From the NCBI GenBank assembly GCA_030066775.1, contig JASJAY010000058.1:1-35422 (forward strand): 35,422 nt of DNA, in the 5' to 3' direction. This DNA is from Planctomycetota bacterium. GTDB lineage: Bacteria; Planctomycetota; PLA2; JAEUHO01. A model generated the notes under the pieces. The model did not search any database and was not told the origin of the DNA. It worked only from the letters and a program-made list of their open reading frames with translations. Below, in pieces: positions 16,194 to 23,870 of this stretch. The number at the start of each line of letters is the position of its first letter. Within the stretch, counting starts at the first letter, position 1. A program made the position numbers and the translations under genes.

Positions 16194-16799
16194 ATGCGCT
16201 ATCTCATCCCCCTCTTCCTCCTCGCCGTTTTCGCGGCCCCCTTCGCCCACGCGCACGACGCCAAGGCCAAGGGCCTCAAGATCCCCGTGAAGGGCGCCGC
16301 GAAGCCGGCGGCCAAGCGTGTCGCCAACCCCGCGGCGCGGCCCGTCAAGGGCGCCACCAAGGCCACCCCCAAGGGCTTCGCCCTGCCGGACATGCGCGGT
16401 CGCAAGGCCCAGGCGGCCAAGGGCACCCGCGCCAACGGCCTCATTGTCTACGATGACCTCTCCAAGGGCCACGCGCCGGCGACGGGCAACCAGCCCTCGG
16501 CAGGCAACCAGCCGATGAACAGCACGGGCACCCCCTCGACCCAGGGCGGGCGCGGCATCAAGATCGGCAAGTCCCGCCTGAACTTCGGCCTCGGCAAGGG
16601 CGGCCTGAGCATCTCGGTCACCGGCCCTGAGGGCAACTCGACGAGCGTCACCATCGGCGTGTCGCAGACCGAGGCCAGCGGCTCCGGCGGCAACGGCGTC
16701 CCGAGTGGTAACAACAGCGACGGCGACGACGAGGGCGGCAACGAGGAAGGCGGCAACGAGGGCGGCGGCAACGACGGCAACTCGTCGAGCAACAGCTGA
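16194..16799 (+). CDS. Secreted low-complexity protein, Gly/Asn/Ser-rich C-terminus
   Basis: ATG 16194 follows GGAGACC by a few bases and gives a signal peptide (MRYLIPLFLLAVFAAPFAHA, cleavage before HDAKA). The rest of the 201-residue protein has no recognised family. It contains a Lys/Ala/Pro-rich segment (about 22-75), a QPSAGNQP repeat, a central segment rich in small residues that looks like beta structure (KIGKSRLNFGLGKGGLSISVTGP), and an acidic GGNEEGGNEGGGN tail. The composition suggests an extracellular or cell-surface, partly disordered protein. A strong hairpin terminator follows at 16826-16860. The gene is probably monocistronic; its function is unknown. Confidence 0.6.
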   Translation: MRYLIPLFLLAVFAAPFAHAHDAKAKGLKIPVKGAAKPAAKRVANPAARPVKGATKATPKGFALPDMRGRKAQAAKGTRANGLIVYDDLSKGHAPATGNQPSAGNQPMNSTGTPSTQGGRGIKIGKSRLNFGLGKGGLSISVTGPEGNSTSVTIGVSQTEASGSGGNGVPSGNNSDGDDEGGNEEGGNEGGGNDGNSSSNS

Positions 16800-16825
16800 C
16801 CCCCGCTACCCCCTCCTCCCCCTCT

Positions 16826-16860
16826 GAAGGCGGCGCCGCACGACGGCGCCGCCTTCTTCT
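16826..16860 (+). terminator. Strong hairpin terminator
   Basis: A perfect 13-bp stem (GAAGGCGGCGCCG at 16826-16838 paired with 16844-16856) with a 5-base loop CACGA is followed by a short T-rich stretch (TTCT). It lies 26 bases after the stop of the secreted low-complexity protein and before the sigma factor gene, and would separate the two transcription units. Confidence 0.85.
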
Positions 16861-16933
16861 GGTTGAGGGCGGCGTCGATTCCATGTCCAGATTCCGGATC
16901 GCTGCGCGTTTCCAGGGTATGAAGGCGGTCCTC

Positions 16934-17434
16934 ATGCCCAGCGGCCTCGACCTGGATCAGCTCGTTCGCGAGCACCAAGCCGACCTCTGGTGGTACCTGC
17001 GTACGCTCGGTTGCGACGCGGCCACGGCCGAGGACCTCACCCAGGAGTGCTTCGTCGCGCTCATGCAGAGCGACTTCGAGGCGCGCCACCCGCGCGCGAC
17101 GTTCGGCTACCTCCGGACGAGCGCGCGCCACCGGTACATCAGCCTGCTGCGCAAGCAGAAGCGCGACATCGAGATCGATGTGGACGAGATCGACGCGCTC
17201 TGGACGCGCTTCCGTCCGGACGAGCGGCTCGAAGCGCTCAAGGAGGCTCTCGGGCACTGCCTGATGGAGCTCACCGACCGGGCGCGGGAGACCGTGCTGC
17301 TCCGCTTCCAGCAGGGGAAGAAGACGAACGAGATCGCCGCCGCGACGAACGCCCAACCCGCCGCCGTGACGAAGCTCCTGCAACGCGCAAAGCACGCGCT
17401 CAAGGCCTGCCTGGAGAGGAGGGTCCCCGAATGA
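16934..17434 (+). CDS. ECF-type RNA polymerase sigma factor
   Basis: The 166-residue form starting at ATG 16934 is chosen because it leaves a normal short leader before region 2 and has AAGGCGG about 7 bases upstream; ATG 16883 or 16919 would add 17 or 5 residues. Region 2 is visible as LVREHQADLWWYLRTLGCDAATAEDLTQECFVAL, and region 2.4 as FGYLRTSARHRYISLLRKQKR. Region 4 is ELTDRARETVLLRFQQGKKTNEIAAATNAQPAAVTKLLQRAKHALKACL, a sigma-70 helix-turn-helix. ECF sigma factors direct polymerase to specific stress or envelope promoters. Its stop overlaps the next start (ATGA), so the downstream membrane protein is the likely regulator. The promoter it recognises is not identified. Confidence 0.9.
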   Translation: MPSGLDLDQLVREHQADLWWYLRTLGCDAATAEDLTQECFVALMQSDFEARHPRATFGYLRTSARHRYISLLRKQKRDIEIDVDEIDALWTRFRPDERLEALKEALGHCLMELTDRARETVLLRFQQGKKTNEIAAATNAQPAAVTKLLQRAKHALKACLERRVPE

Positions 17435-18666
17435 ACGCCGACGAACGCTTCATGGACATGCTCCTCGAGCGGACCCTCGGCAGGGTCCAGGCACCGCCCC
17501 TCGAGAACCTCCCGCGCGTGCTGGCTGCGCATCCCGTACCCCCGCTTGCTCCGGTCCCCCGGCCTCGCACGCGGCACTGGGCATGGAGCGCGGCGGCGAT
17601 CCTCCTTCTCGGGCTCGGCATCTGGCTCGGGGTGTCCTCCGTGGACGCCCCCGAGCGCACGCCACGTGGCGTCAAGGCGCCGGCGTCGAGCGCGGTGGCC
17701 GAGCGCGACGGCCTGCTCCACGTCGAGTCGGGCTACGCGCTCGTCGACGACAAGGCGCCGCCCGTTGCGTTCGAGGGCGGCGTCCTGACCCCCGTCGGCG
17801 GCCAGGTGATCGTCGTCGTGGGCGACGTCCCGGCGGGACCGCGCTTGAGCGAGATGCTCGCGTGGCTCACCGGCACGGCCGGGGTGAACGCGGACGTGGC
17901 GGGCCTCCTGCGCGAGAAGGACGCGTGGTTCGCCGGCCGTGCAGGCGCGATGGCGCTGCTCGGCGGCGGCGCGCTCCTCAGCGGCACCAGCGACATGACC
18001 TGGGCTGGTCGAACGTGGCACCGTGATCGAGTCGACGCGCCTCCCCGTGTCGCTCTCGTCGCCTCACGGGACGCGGTCGGCCGGCTCGGGCGCCTTGCGT
18101 CCGCCATGAAGGTCGCCGACGTCGACGCGGGCGGCATGTTCCTCGCGGCGCTCTCGCGCATCGACACGCTCGAGCACGTCGACCTCACCGGCTGCCGGGG
18201 CGTCGACGACGACGCACTGCGCCCGCTGGGTCGCCTCTTGAAGCTCAAGACGCTGAGCCTGGCCCACACGCGCGTCGGCAACCGGGGGATGGCATGGCTC
18301 ACGGGCTGTGAGCAGCTCGAGCGGCTGGACCTGCGCGGGCTCGACGGCATCACGGACGAGGGCATCGTGCTGCTCGCCGACACGCACGAGCATCGCCTGG
18401 CCCATCTCGACCTTCGCGGCGGCCCACGCGTCACGGGCGCCGTGCTCGAGGCCCTCGGCCGCTGCACCGCGCTGCGCTCACTCGCCTTGAGCGTGGACGC
18501 CCCGGTCGACGCCGCGAGCTGGCGCGCCCTCGAGTCGCTCGAGTCGCTCCGCTCCTTGCACCTCGACGCCGAACCGGACGCCGTCCCCGGCGCCGTTCTC
18601 GATCAGCTCCGTGCTTCGCTCCCGAACTGTGAAATCAGGGTCGCACGAACCGGGATGGAGCGCTGA
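17431..18666 (+). CDS. Membrane leucine-rich-repeat protein, likely sigma regulator
   Basis: The start overlaps the sigma-factor stop (ATGA at 17431), indicating translational coupling. The 411-residue product has a cytoplasmic N-terminus of about 45 residues (MNADERFMDMLLERTLGRVQAPPLENLPRVL), one membrane segment (about 48-70, WSAAAILLLGLGIWLGVSS), and a large outer region. That region begins with a FecR-like beta-rich part (LLHVESGYALVDDKAPPVAFEGGVLTPVGGQVIVVVGD, about 90-130) and ends in leucine-rich repeats (about 245-385): HVDLTGCRGVDDDAL, TLSLAHTRVGNRGM, RLDLRGLDGITDEGI, HLDLRGGPRVTGAVL. Gene order suggests an anti-sigma factor in which the LRR region senses an external signal. There is no zinc HxxxCxxC motif, so classic ZAS-type binding is not shown. 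Confidence 0.7.
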   Translation: MNADERFMDMLLERTLGRVQAPPLENLPRVLAAHPVPPLAPVPRPRTRHWAWSAAAILLLGLGIWLGVSSVDAPERTPRGVKAPASSAVAERDGLLHVESGYALVDDKAPPVAFEGGVLTPVGGQVIVVVGDVPAGPRLSEMLAWLTGTAGVNADVAGLLREKDAWFAGRAGAMALLGGGALLSGTSDMTWAGRTWHRDRVDAPPRVALVASRDAVGRLGRLASAMKVADVDAGGMFLAALSRIDTLEHVDLTGCRGVDDDALRPLGRLLKLKTLSLAHTRVGNRGMAWLTGCEQLERLDLRGLDGITDEGIVLLADTHEHRLAHLDLRGGPRVTGAVLEALGRCTALRSLALSVDAPVDAASWRALESLESLRSLHLDAEPDAVPGAVLDQLRASLPNCEIRVARTGMER

Positions 18667-18733
18667 GTCGGAGGCCCAGGCCGGTAAGCCGTACCCATCC
18701 CTTCCAGACGGCCTGGGTCTCCACCTTTCTCCG

Positions 18734-19570
18734 CTACTTCGGCTTCGCGGCCGCCGCCGCCTTCGCGAGTACGCCCTTCGGATCCGGGATGCGCGCAACG
18801 AAGCGCAGGTCCTCGTTCACGCCGCGGCGCGTCTTGAAGGACAGCGTTCCCCGCGCGACGCCCTTTGCGTAGCTCCGGATCGTGAGCGTGGCGTCGGTGA
18901 GGTTCGCGCGCCAGCGCTCGACCATGGACGGGTCGATCAGGTCGACGTAGCCGTCGTCGTGGAAGTACGAACGCAGCTTGACGCGCTCGAGCGTCCAGGG
19001 GAGCGGGCCAGGCCCGGGGCTCGCCGTCCCGACGGACAGATTCCAGCGCTTGGTGGAGACGCCGACGGAGAGGAACGGCTCCCCCGTGTAGCGCCGCTTC
19101 TCGTTGTCGTAGTCCCGGCTCCACGCGATCTTGAAGTGATGTAGCGCCGCGAGGCCAGTGACGCGAGGCAGGCGCTTGCCGTCCATGTCCTTTGCGTTGC
19201 TGAGCACGAGCTTGCGCTGCCCGGGCACCCCCGCGGGCAGATCCCCCTTGGGGATCCGACGCGCATCGTTCACGTGCACGGTGATCTGCCCTGCCTTCCG
19301 CGCCGTCAGGCGCCCGCGCGCATCGATCGTCGCGGCGTCCTTGGGCACCACCCACCACTTGAGCGGAATGGACAGCGGGAGCGGCTCCACGTCGGCCCGG
19401 CGGTGCACGGTCGGCCGGTAGGCGTAGCACTGGAGCGTCTCCCCCACCGCGAGCTCGTCGACGCCGCCGAACGAGATCTCCAGGGCGAAGCTGGGGGTTG
19501 CCGCCGCGGGAACGGCAGAGAGCGAGAGCAGACCGAGGCCGAGGAGCCACGACGAAGGGGTGATGCGCAT
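18734..19570 (-). CDS. Secreted protein with bacterial Ig-like segment
   Basis: The start is placed at ATG 19570 (MRITPSSWLLGLGLLSLSAVPAAATPS), giving a proper signal peptide; an upstream in-frame extension to 19666 is basic, unlikely coding and runs toward the divergent gene. Of 278 residues, the N-terminal mature region follows a BIG2-like pattern: a VGETLQCYAYRP strand, then WWVVPKDAATIDARGRLTARKAGQITVHVND (about 60-110), where the 'a.id..G.lta...G..tv.v' rhythm is typical. The C-terminal part is beta-rich, ends AKAAAAAKPK, and has no family I recognise. It probably acts in the periplasm or outside the cell. It is divergent from the DUF2891 gene, about 100 bp away. Confidence 0.62.
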   Translation of the reverse strand: MRITPSSWLLGLGLLSLSAVPAAATPSFALEISFGGVDELAVGETLQCYAYRPTVHRRADVEPLPLSIPLKWWVVPKDAATIDARGRLTARKAGQITVHVNDARRIPKGDLPAGVPGQRKLVLSNAKDMDGKRLPRVTGLAALHHFKIAWSRDYDNEKRRYTGEPFLSVGVSTKRWNLSVGTASPGPGPLPWTLERVKLRSYFHDDGYVDLIDPSMVERWRANLTDATLTIRSYAKGVARGTLSFKTRRGVNEDLRFVARIPDPKGVLAKAAAAAKPK

Positions 19571-19674
19571 CCCGCGATTGGACACGCCCCCGCCACGTCG
19601 GTTCCCGCTCGGTGCTCGTGCTCCCCGCGAATCGCGACTTGCGTCCCGCGCCGGCATCCGCGACAAGGACGGGC

Positions 19675-20673
19675 ATGGTGCGCGCGCTCGTCCTCCTCGT
19701 CGCTCTTCCCTTCGCGGCGGGCGGCGCCCTGGCGAAGGAGAAGTCGTCGATGACGCGCGATCGCTTCCTGGACGACGCAGCCCGGATCATCGAGACGGCG
19801 GTCAAGCGCAAGGACACGGAGCACGCCGTCTTCCACGGCTGCTACGACTGGCACTCCGCGGTCCACGGACACTGGGCGCTGCTGCGCCTCGACCGGGTGC
19901 GCGGCAAACACGAGGCGGCCGCGCGCTACGTCGCGGGACGCCTCGCGGGCGAAGCCCTAGAGGCTGAGCGAGCACTGCTCAAGGCCAAGCCCGCCTTCGA
20001 GATGCCCTACGGCCGCGCGTGGTTCCTGCGACTCGCGATCGAGCTCGAGCGCTGGGCCGAGGGCCGCGGCGAGAAGAACGCAGAGCGGCTGCGCCCCATG
20101 GCGGACGAGGTCGCAGCCTCGCTCCGGTCCTGGATGGACGCGCGGACCTTCGATCCCATGACGGTCGAATACGCGAACCACAGCTGGGCCGCGGCGCAGC
20201 TCTTCGCGTGGTACGCCCATCGCGCAGACGAGAAGGGGACGGCGGCGGTACGCGCGTGGGTCGCTGCGTGGAAGCCGCCCACGAAGCGCACGCTCACGTT
20301 CGCCCTCGACGCGAAGCGCCCAGAGTTCTTCTCGCTCTACGGCAACTGGACCTACGCCGTGACCGAGACGCAGCCCGCGGCGCGGGCGCGAGAGATGCTG
20401 GCCGCCCTGCCGCCGATGCCGGACGCGCTCGAGCCCGTCACGGTGCCGGCCGACGGTGTGCATGCCCTCGGCATGAACTGGAGCCGCGCATGGGCGCTCG
20501 CGCGCCTCGCCGGCACGCGCGCCGACAAGGCGCGCGTCGATCCGTGGACCAAGGCGTTCACGAAGCACGTCGACGCAGGTCTACGCGACCATGGCGTGCA
20601 CGCCGGGCGCTACCTCGCCTACGACCACTGGGTGCCCCAGTTCGCCGTCTACGCGCTGACCGAAGGGAAGTAG
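19675..20673 (+). CDS. DUF2891 family exported protein
   Basis: ATG 19675 gives a signal peptide (MVRALVLLVALPFAAGGALA) followed by 312 mature residues. The N-terminal HAVFHGCYDWHSAVHGHWALLRL (about residues 48-70) is the hallmark of DUF2891. The remaining sequence is all-helical with Trp/Tyr-rich turns (FEMPYGRAWFLRLAIELERW, EYANHSWAAAQLFAWYA, GMNWSRAWALARLAG), consistent with an alpha/alpha toroid fold like that of some glycan-processing enzymes. The biochemical activity of the family is unknown to me. Usual family members are about 340-360 residues, so the gene is full length. It is convergent with the GNAT gene (stops 11 bp apart). Confidence 0.8.
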   Translation: MVRALVLLVALPFAAGGALAKEKSSMTRDRFLDDAARIIETAVKRKDTEHAVFHGCYDWHSAVHGHWALLRLDRVRGKHEAAARYVAGRLAGEALEAERALLKAKPAFEMPYGRAWFLRLAIELERWAEGRGEKNAERLRPMADEVAASLRSWMDARTFDPMTVEYANHSWAAAQLFAWYAHRADEKGTAAVRAWVAAWKPPTKRTLTFALDAKRPEFFSLYGNWTYAVTETQPAARAREMLAALPPMPDALEPVTVPADGVHALGMNWSRAWALARLAGTRADKARVDPWTKAFTKHVDAGLRDHGVHAGRYLAYDHWVPQFAVYALTEGK

Positions 20674-20684
20674 CCCTCGCCGGC

Positions 20685-21215
20685 TCAGACGTCGGTCGGG
20701 ACGTGCACCTCGATCGTGCCCCAGCCCTTGCGCGCCACGCGCCCGCCGCAGGCCTCGATCATGCGGATCGCAGGGGTGTTGTCCGACTGGACGTAGCCGA
20801 CGAGCCGCTCGATGCCCTGGGCGTGTGCCGCACGCGCCAACGACCGCGTCAGGAGCGTGCCGAGACCGAGCCCCTGGACGGCGTCGATCACCACGATGGC
20901 GAGCTCGGCCTGCGCCGGGTCGTCCGCCATGCGGATGCAGCGCGCGATGCCGAGGCCGCGCGGCGGCTCACGCTCGGCGTCCATCGCGCCCCACGCGAGG
21001 TGGTTCACCTGGTCGACGCTGTCGACGAGATGCGCGAGCTCGGCGTCGGTCAGGTGCGTGACGGCGCGCTGGAACCGCTGCACGATCGTCTGCGGACTGA
21101 GATCGAACCACGCCTCCTCGAGCATCGAGCGGTCGCTCGCGCGAAACGCGCGCACGAGCACGCGCGTGCCGTCGCTCAGGGCGGCTTCGATCGGCGGGGA
21201 TTCGGCGTCGTCCAT
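20685..21215 (-). CDS. GNAT-family N-acetyltransferase
   Basis: The 176-residue cytoplasmic protein has the GNAT core: an N-terminal strand-helix (TRVLVRAFRASDRSMLEEAWFDLSPQTIVQRFQ), strands 4-5 (AELAIVVIDAVQGLGLGTLLTRSLARAAH, about 100-130) carrying the acetyl-CoA pyrophosphate loop Q-G-L-G-L-G, and the C-terminal VGYVQSDNTPAIRMIEACGG (about 138-158). The RFQRAVTHLTDAELAHLVDSVD..H.AWGA segment resembles the Pat-type protein acetyltransferase GNAT domains that occur in acyl-CoA-synthetase fusions. The acceptor is unknown. The gene is divergent from the methyltransferase gene, with 50 bp between starts. Confidence 0.83.
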   Translation of the reverse strand: MDDAESPPIEAALSDGTRVLVRAFRASDRSMLEEAWFDLSPQTIVQRFQRAVTHLTDAELAHLVDSVDQVNHLAWGAMDAEREPPRGLGIARCIRMADDPAQAELAIVVIDAVQGLGLGTLLTRSLARAAHAQGIERLVGYVQSDNTPAIRMIEACGGRVARKGWGTIEVHVPTDV

Positions 21216-21265
21216 GCCCCGAGCAGTATCCGCGATGGCGAGGTCGAGGGCGGTAGACTCCCCCG

Positions 21266-22087
21266 GTGCGTCGTCCCGTCCAGAAGCTCGCCAACATGAT
21301 GCTCAAGCCGATCGGTCTCAAGACCGTCCGGCGGGCGCACGCCACGCGCGGGGAGCGGGATCCCGCATGGGGCCGCCTCATGGCGGCCCTGAAGGCCTAC
21401 GAGGGCCTCTTCCGCCAGGAGGTCGCGCCCGACCTGCCGCCCAACGAGCGCCGCTTCGAGCTGCTCGAGCGAACGATCGGCACGCCGATCGAGGAGGTCT
21501 ACTACCTGCTCAAGTCGCTCCACGAGGCGCTCGCGGTCGAGGGCGACCTCTGCGAGTTCGGCGTCGCCCAGGGCACGAACTCCGCGATCCTCGCAAACGA
21601 GGTCCTCGATACGGAGCGGGCACTGTGGCTCTTCGACTCGTTCGAGGGCCTACCCAAGCCAACCGACGAGGACGAGCTGATCGACGACATCTTCGAGCTC
21701 GGCCAGATGGAGAAGTACGAGGGCCGCATGGCCCACGGCGCGGAGCGGGTCCAGGGCCGCCTCGCCGAGGTGGACTTCCCCGAGACGCGCACGCACATCG
21801 TGAAGGGCTTCATCGAGGAGACGAGCCAGGGCGACGCGCTGCCCGAGCGCGTCTGCTTCGCGTACCTCGACTTCGACTTCTACCAGGGCACGAAGATCGC
21901 CCTCGATCTCGTGCACGCGCGCATGCCCGCGGGCGGACGCATGGTGGTGGACGACTACGGGTTCTTCTCTTCCGGCGTCGAGACGGCCGTCGCGGAGTTC
22001 CTCGAGCGCGAGGGCGACGCCTACGAGCTCGAGCCGAGTCCCGACTTCGCGAGCGCGAAGTTCGCGACGCTGCGCAAGCACGCTTAG
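21266..22087 (+). CDS. TylF/MycF-like SAM-dependent O-methyltransferase
   Basis: The start is GTG 21266 (273 residues); ATG 21296 is a shorter alternative. The class I methyltransferase fold shows as LCEFGVAQGTNSAILANEVL (about residues 92-112, SAM-binding glycine loop), ALWLFDSFEGLPKP (Asp after strand 2, with the TylF hallmark FDSFEG.P), CFAYLDFDFYQGTKIALDLVHARMPAGGRMVVDDYG (about 198-233) and a closing helix. In characterised TylF/MycF members the paired acidic residues in this DxD/DD region bind the Mg2+ used in sugar O-methylation. The substrate here is probably a sugar or glycan but cannot be told. It is the last clearly vertical gene before the accessory island. Confidence 0.82.
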   Translation: MRRPVQKLANMMLKPIGLKTVRRAHATRGERDPAWGRLMAALKAYEGLFRQEVAPDLPPNERRFELLERTIGTPIEEVYYLLKSLHEALAVEGDLCEFGVAQGTNSAILANEVLDTERALWLFDSFEGLPKPTDEDELIDDIFELGQMEKYEGRMAHGAERVQGRLAEVDFPETRTHIVKGFIEETSQGDALPERVCFAYLDFDFYQGTKIALDLVHARMPAGGRMVVDDYGFFSSGVETAVAEFLEREGDAYELEPSPDFASAKFATLRKHA

Positions 22088-22103
22088 TACGACAGCGCCA
22101 CGT

Positions 22104-22343
22104 TCAACAGCATCGGGAGCGGCGCTTGACGCGCGCGAAGTCGATGCCGGCCTCCTCCAGTCGTCGCCCGGTCTTCGTGTGTGAACGCCGGGCCGGGGCG
22201 TTTCGGCGCTGACGATATCGGAGGCGGAAGAGCACCTTCTCGAGCTGTCGTTTCACCTCCGCCGTGGGCATCTCCGGATCAAGTTGCACTTCGATGGCCT
22301 GCTTGAACTGCTCCACCGTGAAAGACTCGCTTTCGCCGCGCAT
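22104..22343 (-). CDS. Small basic protein of unknown function
   Basis: A 79-residue reading frame from ATG 22343, with GGAAG about 6 bases upstream, encodes a charged helical protein (SFTVEQFKQAIEVQLDPEMP..EVKRQLEKVLFRLRYRQRRN) with a basic end. I do not recognise it. It sits 16 bp from the methyltransferase stop at the edge of the island. It may be a remnant of a mobile-element gene or a small orphan gene. The sequence upstream of its start (22344-22640) continues open on the same strand without a recognisable protein. Confidence 0.35.
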   Translation of the reverse strand: MRGESESFTVEQFKQAIEVQLDPEMPTAEVKRQLEKVLFRLRYRQRRNAPARRSHTKTGRRLEEAGIDFARVKRRSRCC

Positions 22344-22648
22344 CCGCTTCCGCTGCCTACTCAGGAAGATGATGCTCACAGCCGTCAACGTCAGCCGGAC
22401 AAGAACTCGTTGAGGCCGACAGAGGCCTGGCGGCGAACGCGGGCCGCACGACACCGGCGCGGGCTGCCGGCGCCCGGGCCGGATTGCCCACCGGCGCCGT
22501 CCCTGCCTCGTTCGAGGACGGGGCTGGGTCACGGTGCCCATCGCAGGCATGCCTGATGGCCAGAGCGGCACGAAGGTCACGCCGTAGCGCGCGTGCAGCT
22601 TGATCGGCTTGGCGTGGTAGCGCTCGTGGAGCGCATAGGCGCGTGGTC
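22344..22648. other. Gene-poor junction at the island edge
   Basis: No confident gene is seen in these ~305 bases. A minus-strand open frame contains a stretch (about 22530-22640) reading ALHERYHAKPIKLHARYG, which looks like the remains of a protein but matches nothing I know. G/C-rich partial inverted repeats (GCCGGCGCCCGGGCCGG near 22460) occur in the middle. This segment marks the change from core chromosome to accessory DNA. Confidence 0.4.
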
Positions 22649-23812
22649 TCACCTCAGGGGTCGCACCGCGCCTGCGAGATCCTGGAATGCGACGGCCTGG
22701 ATGCCGGAGGCCATCGGATACGAGCGCGAACCAGCGTGGACGATGTAGAGCTTGCGAAGCCCGAGATCCGAGATCGCGGTACGCATGGAACGGGTTGTCT
22801 TGGGCGCCTCCGTGTACTTGAACTCGAAGCCAAGGCGCGTGCGCCCTCGGATCAACATCAAGTCGAGCTCGGCGCCGGCGTGCGTTGCCCAGAAGAAGCA
22901 CTCGTCGGGGCGCGCACCCATGTGGGCAATCACAGCCTCGAGGGCGAAGCCCTCCCAGGAGGCGCCCACCTTCGGATGTCTGCTCAGCTGGGGCATGGTG
23001 TGAACCTGGAGCTGCGCATGGAGGAGGCCGCTGTCGAGGAAGTAGACCTTGGGCGCCTTCACCTGCCGCTTCTTCAGGTTCTCATGCCAAGGAGCGAGCC
23101 TTCTGACGATGAACGTCGACACCAGAAGGTCCAAGTAGCGAGCCACGGTCGTATCCGCCACACCGAAGGAGCGCCCGAACTCGGACGCGTTCCAGACTTG
23201 CCCGTGATAGTGGGCGAGCATCGCCCAGAAGCGACCCAACGCTCGCGGGGGGATCTGGCTGCCGAGTGCCGGCACGTCCCGCTCGAGGAACGTCCGTGCG
23301 AACGCGCGGCGCCACTCGTCGCTCGCGCGATCCGATGATGCGAGATACGACCGCGGGAACCCGCCTCGCAGCCAGAGGCGCCGCCAGCGCTTCATGCCGA
23401 CCTCGTCGATCGTGAACCCGCCCAGCTCTTCGTAGACGATCCGGCCAGCCAAGCTCTCTGACGATTGACGGAGAAGCTCCGGAGATGCGCTCCCCAAGAT
23501 GAGGAAGTGTCGCCTCGGTCGCGTGCGCTGATCCGCAAGCACGCGCAGCGCCGGAAACAGGTCAGGCCTTCGCTGCACCTCATCGATCACGATCAGGCCG
23601 CGCAGGTCCCGCAGGACCAGCATGGGTTCGTCGAGGCTCGCAAGATCCGCCGGATCCTCGAGGTCGAAGTAGGTCACAGCCCCCCCGTGAGCGCGCACGA
23701 GTGCCTTCGCGAGTGTCGTCTTGCCAACCTGACGCGCACCCAGGACGCCCACGACACGATGTCTCTGGAGCAGTCCCCCCACCCTTCGAAGCGAAGCCTC
23801 ACGATTGATCAT
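22649..23812 (-). CDS. AAA_14/DUF4143 ATPase
   Basis: The start is placed at ATG 23812 (MINREASLRRVGGLLQ), which leaves an 8-bp palindrome outside the gene; an upstream ATG at 23845 would overlap it. The 387-residue protein has Walker A GARQVGKT (25-32), Walker B LRGLIVIDEVQ (about 73-83), a sensor-like LILGSAS, and AGRIVYEELGGFT. A helical linker including FARTFLERDVPALGS and the C-terminal DUF4143 domain follow. Near the end, GAELDLMLI and GFEFKYT form a D...ExK pattern like a PD-(D/E)XK nuclease core. Such ATPases are common in islands, and their role (nucleic acid handling or defence) is unproven. Full length for the family. It is divergent from an insertion sequence whose left end lies 58 bp upstream. 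Confidence 0.85.
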   Translation of the reverse strand: MINREASLRRVGGLLQRHRVVGVLGARQVGKTTLAKALVRAHGGAVTYFDLEDPADLASLDEPMLVLRDLRGLIVIDEVQRRPDLFPALRVLADQRTRPRRHFLILGSASPELLRQSSESLAGRIVYEELGGFTIDEVGMKRWRRLWLRGGFPRSYLASSDRASDEWRRAFARTFLERDVPALGSQIPPRALGRFWAMLAHYHGQVWNASEFGRSFGVADTTVARYLDLLVSTFIVRRLAPWHENLKKRQVKAPKVYFLDSGLLHAQLQVHTMPQLSRHPKVGASWEGFALEAVIAHMGARPDECFFWATHAGAELDLMLIRGRTRLGFEFKYTEAPKTTRSMRTAISDLGLRKLYIVHAGSRSYPMASGIQAVAFQDLAGAVRPLR

Positions 23813-23833
23813 CACGTCCAACCCTACATTGAA

Positions 23834-23856
23834 ATCTCTGCACATCTCGCAGAGAT
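23834..23856. promoter_or_regulatory. Perfect palindrome upstream of the DUF4143 ATPase gene
   Basis: ATCTCTGC (23834-23841) and GCAGAGAT (23849-23856) form an 8-bp perfect inverted repeat with a 7-base spacer, 22-44 bases upstream of the ATPase start. Its position in the probable promoter suggests an operator; no repressor gene is adjacent, so autoregulation or a host factor would have to be invoked. Confidence 0.4.
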
Positions 23857-23870
23857 ATCAAGCATCGGAA

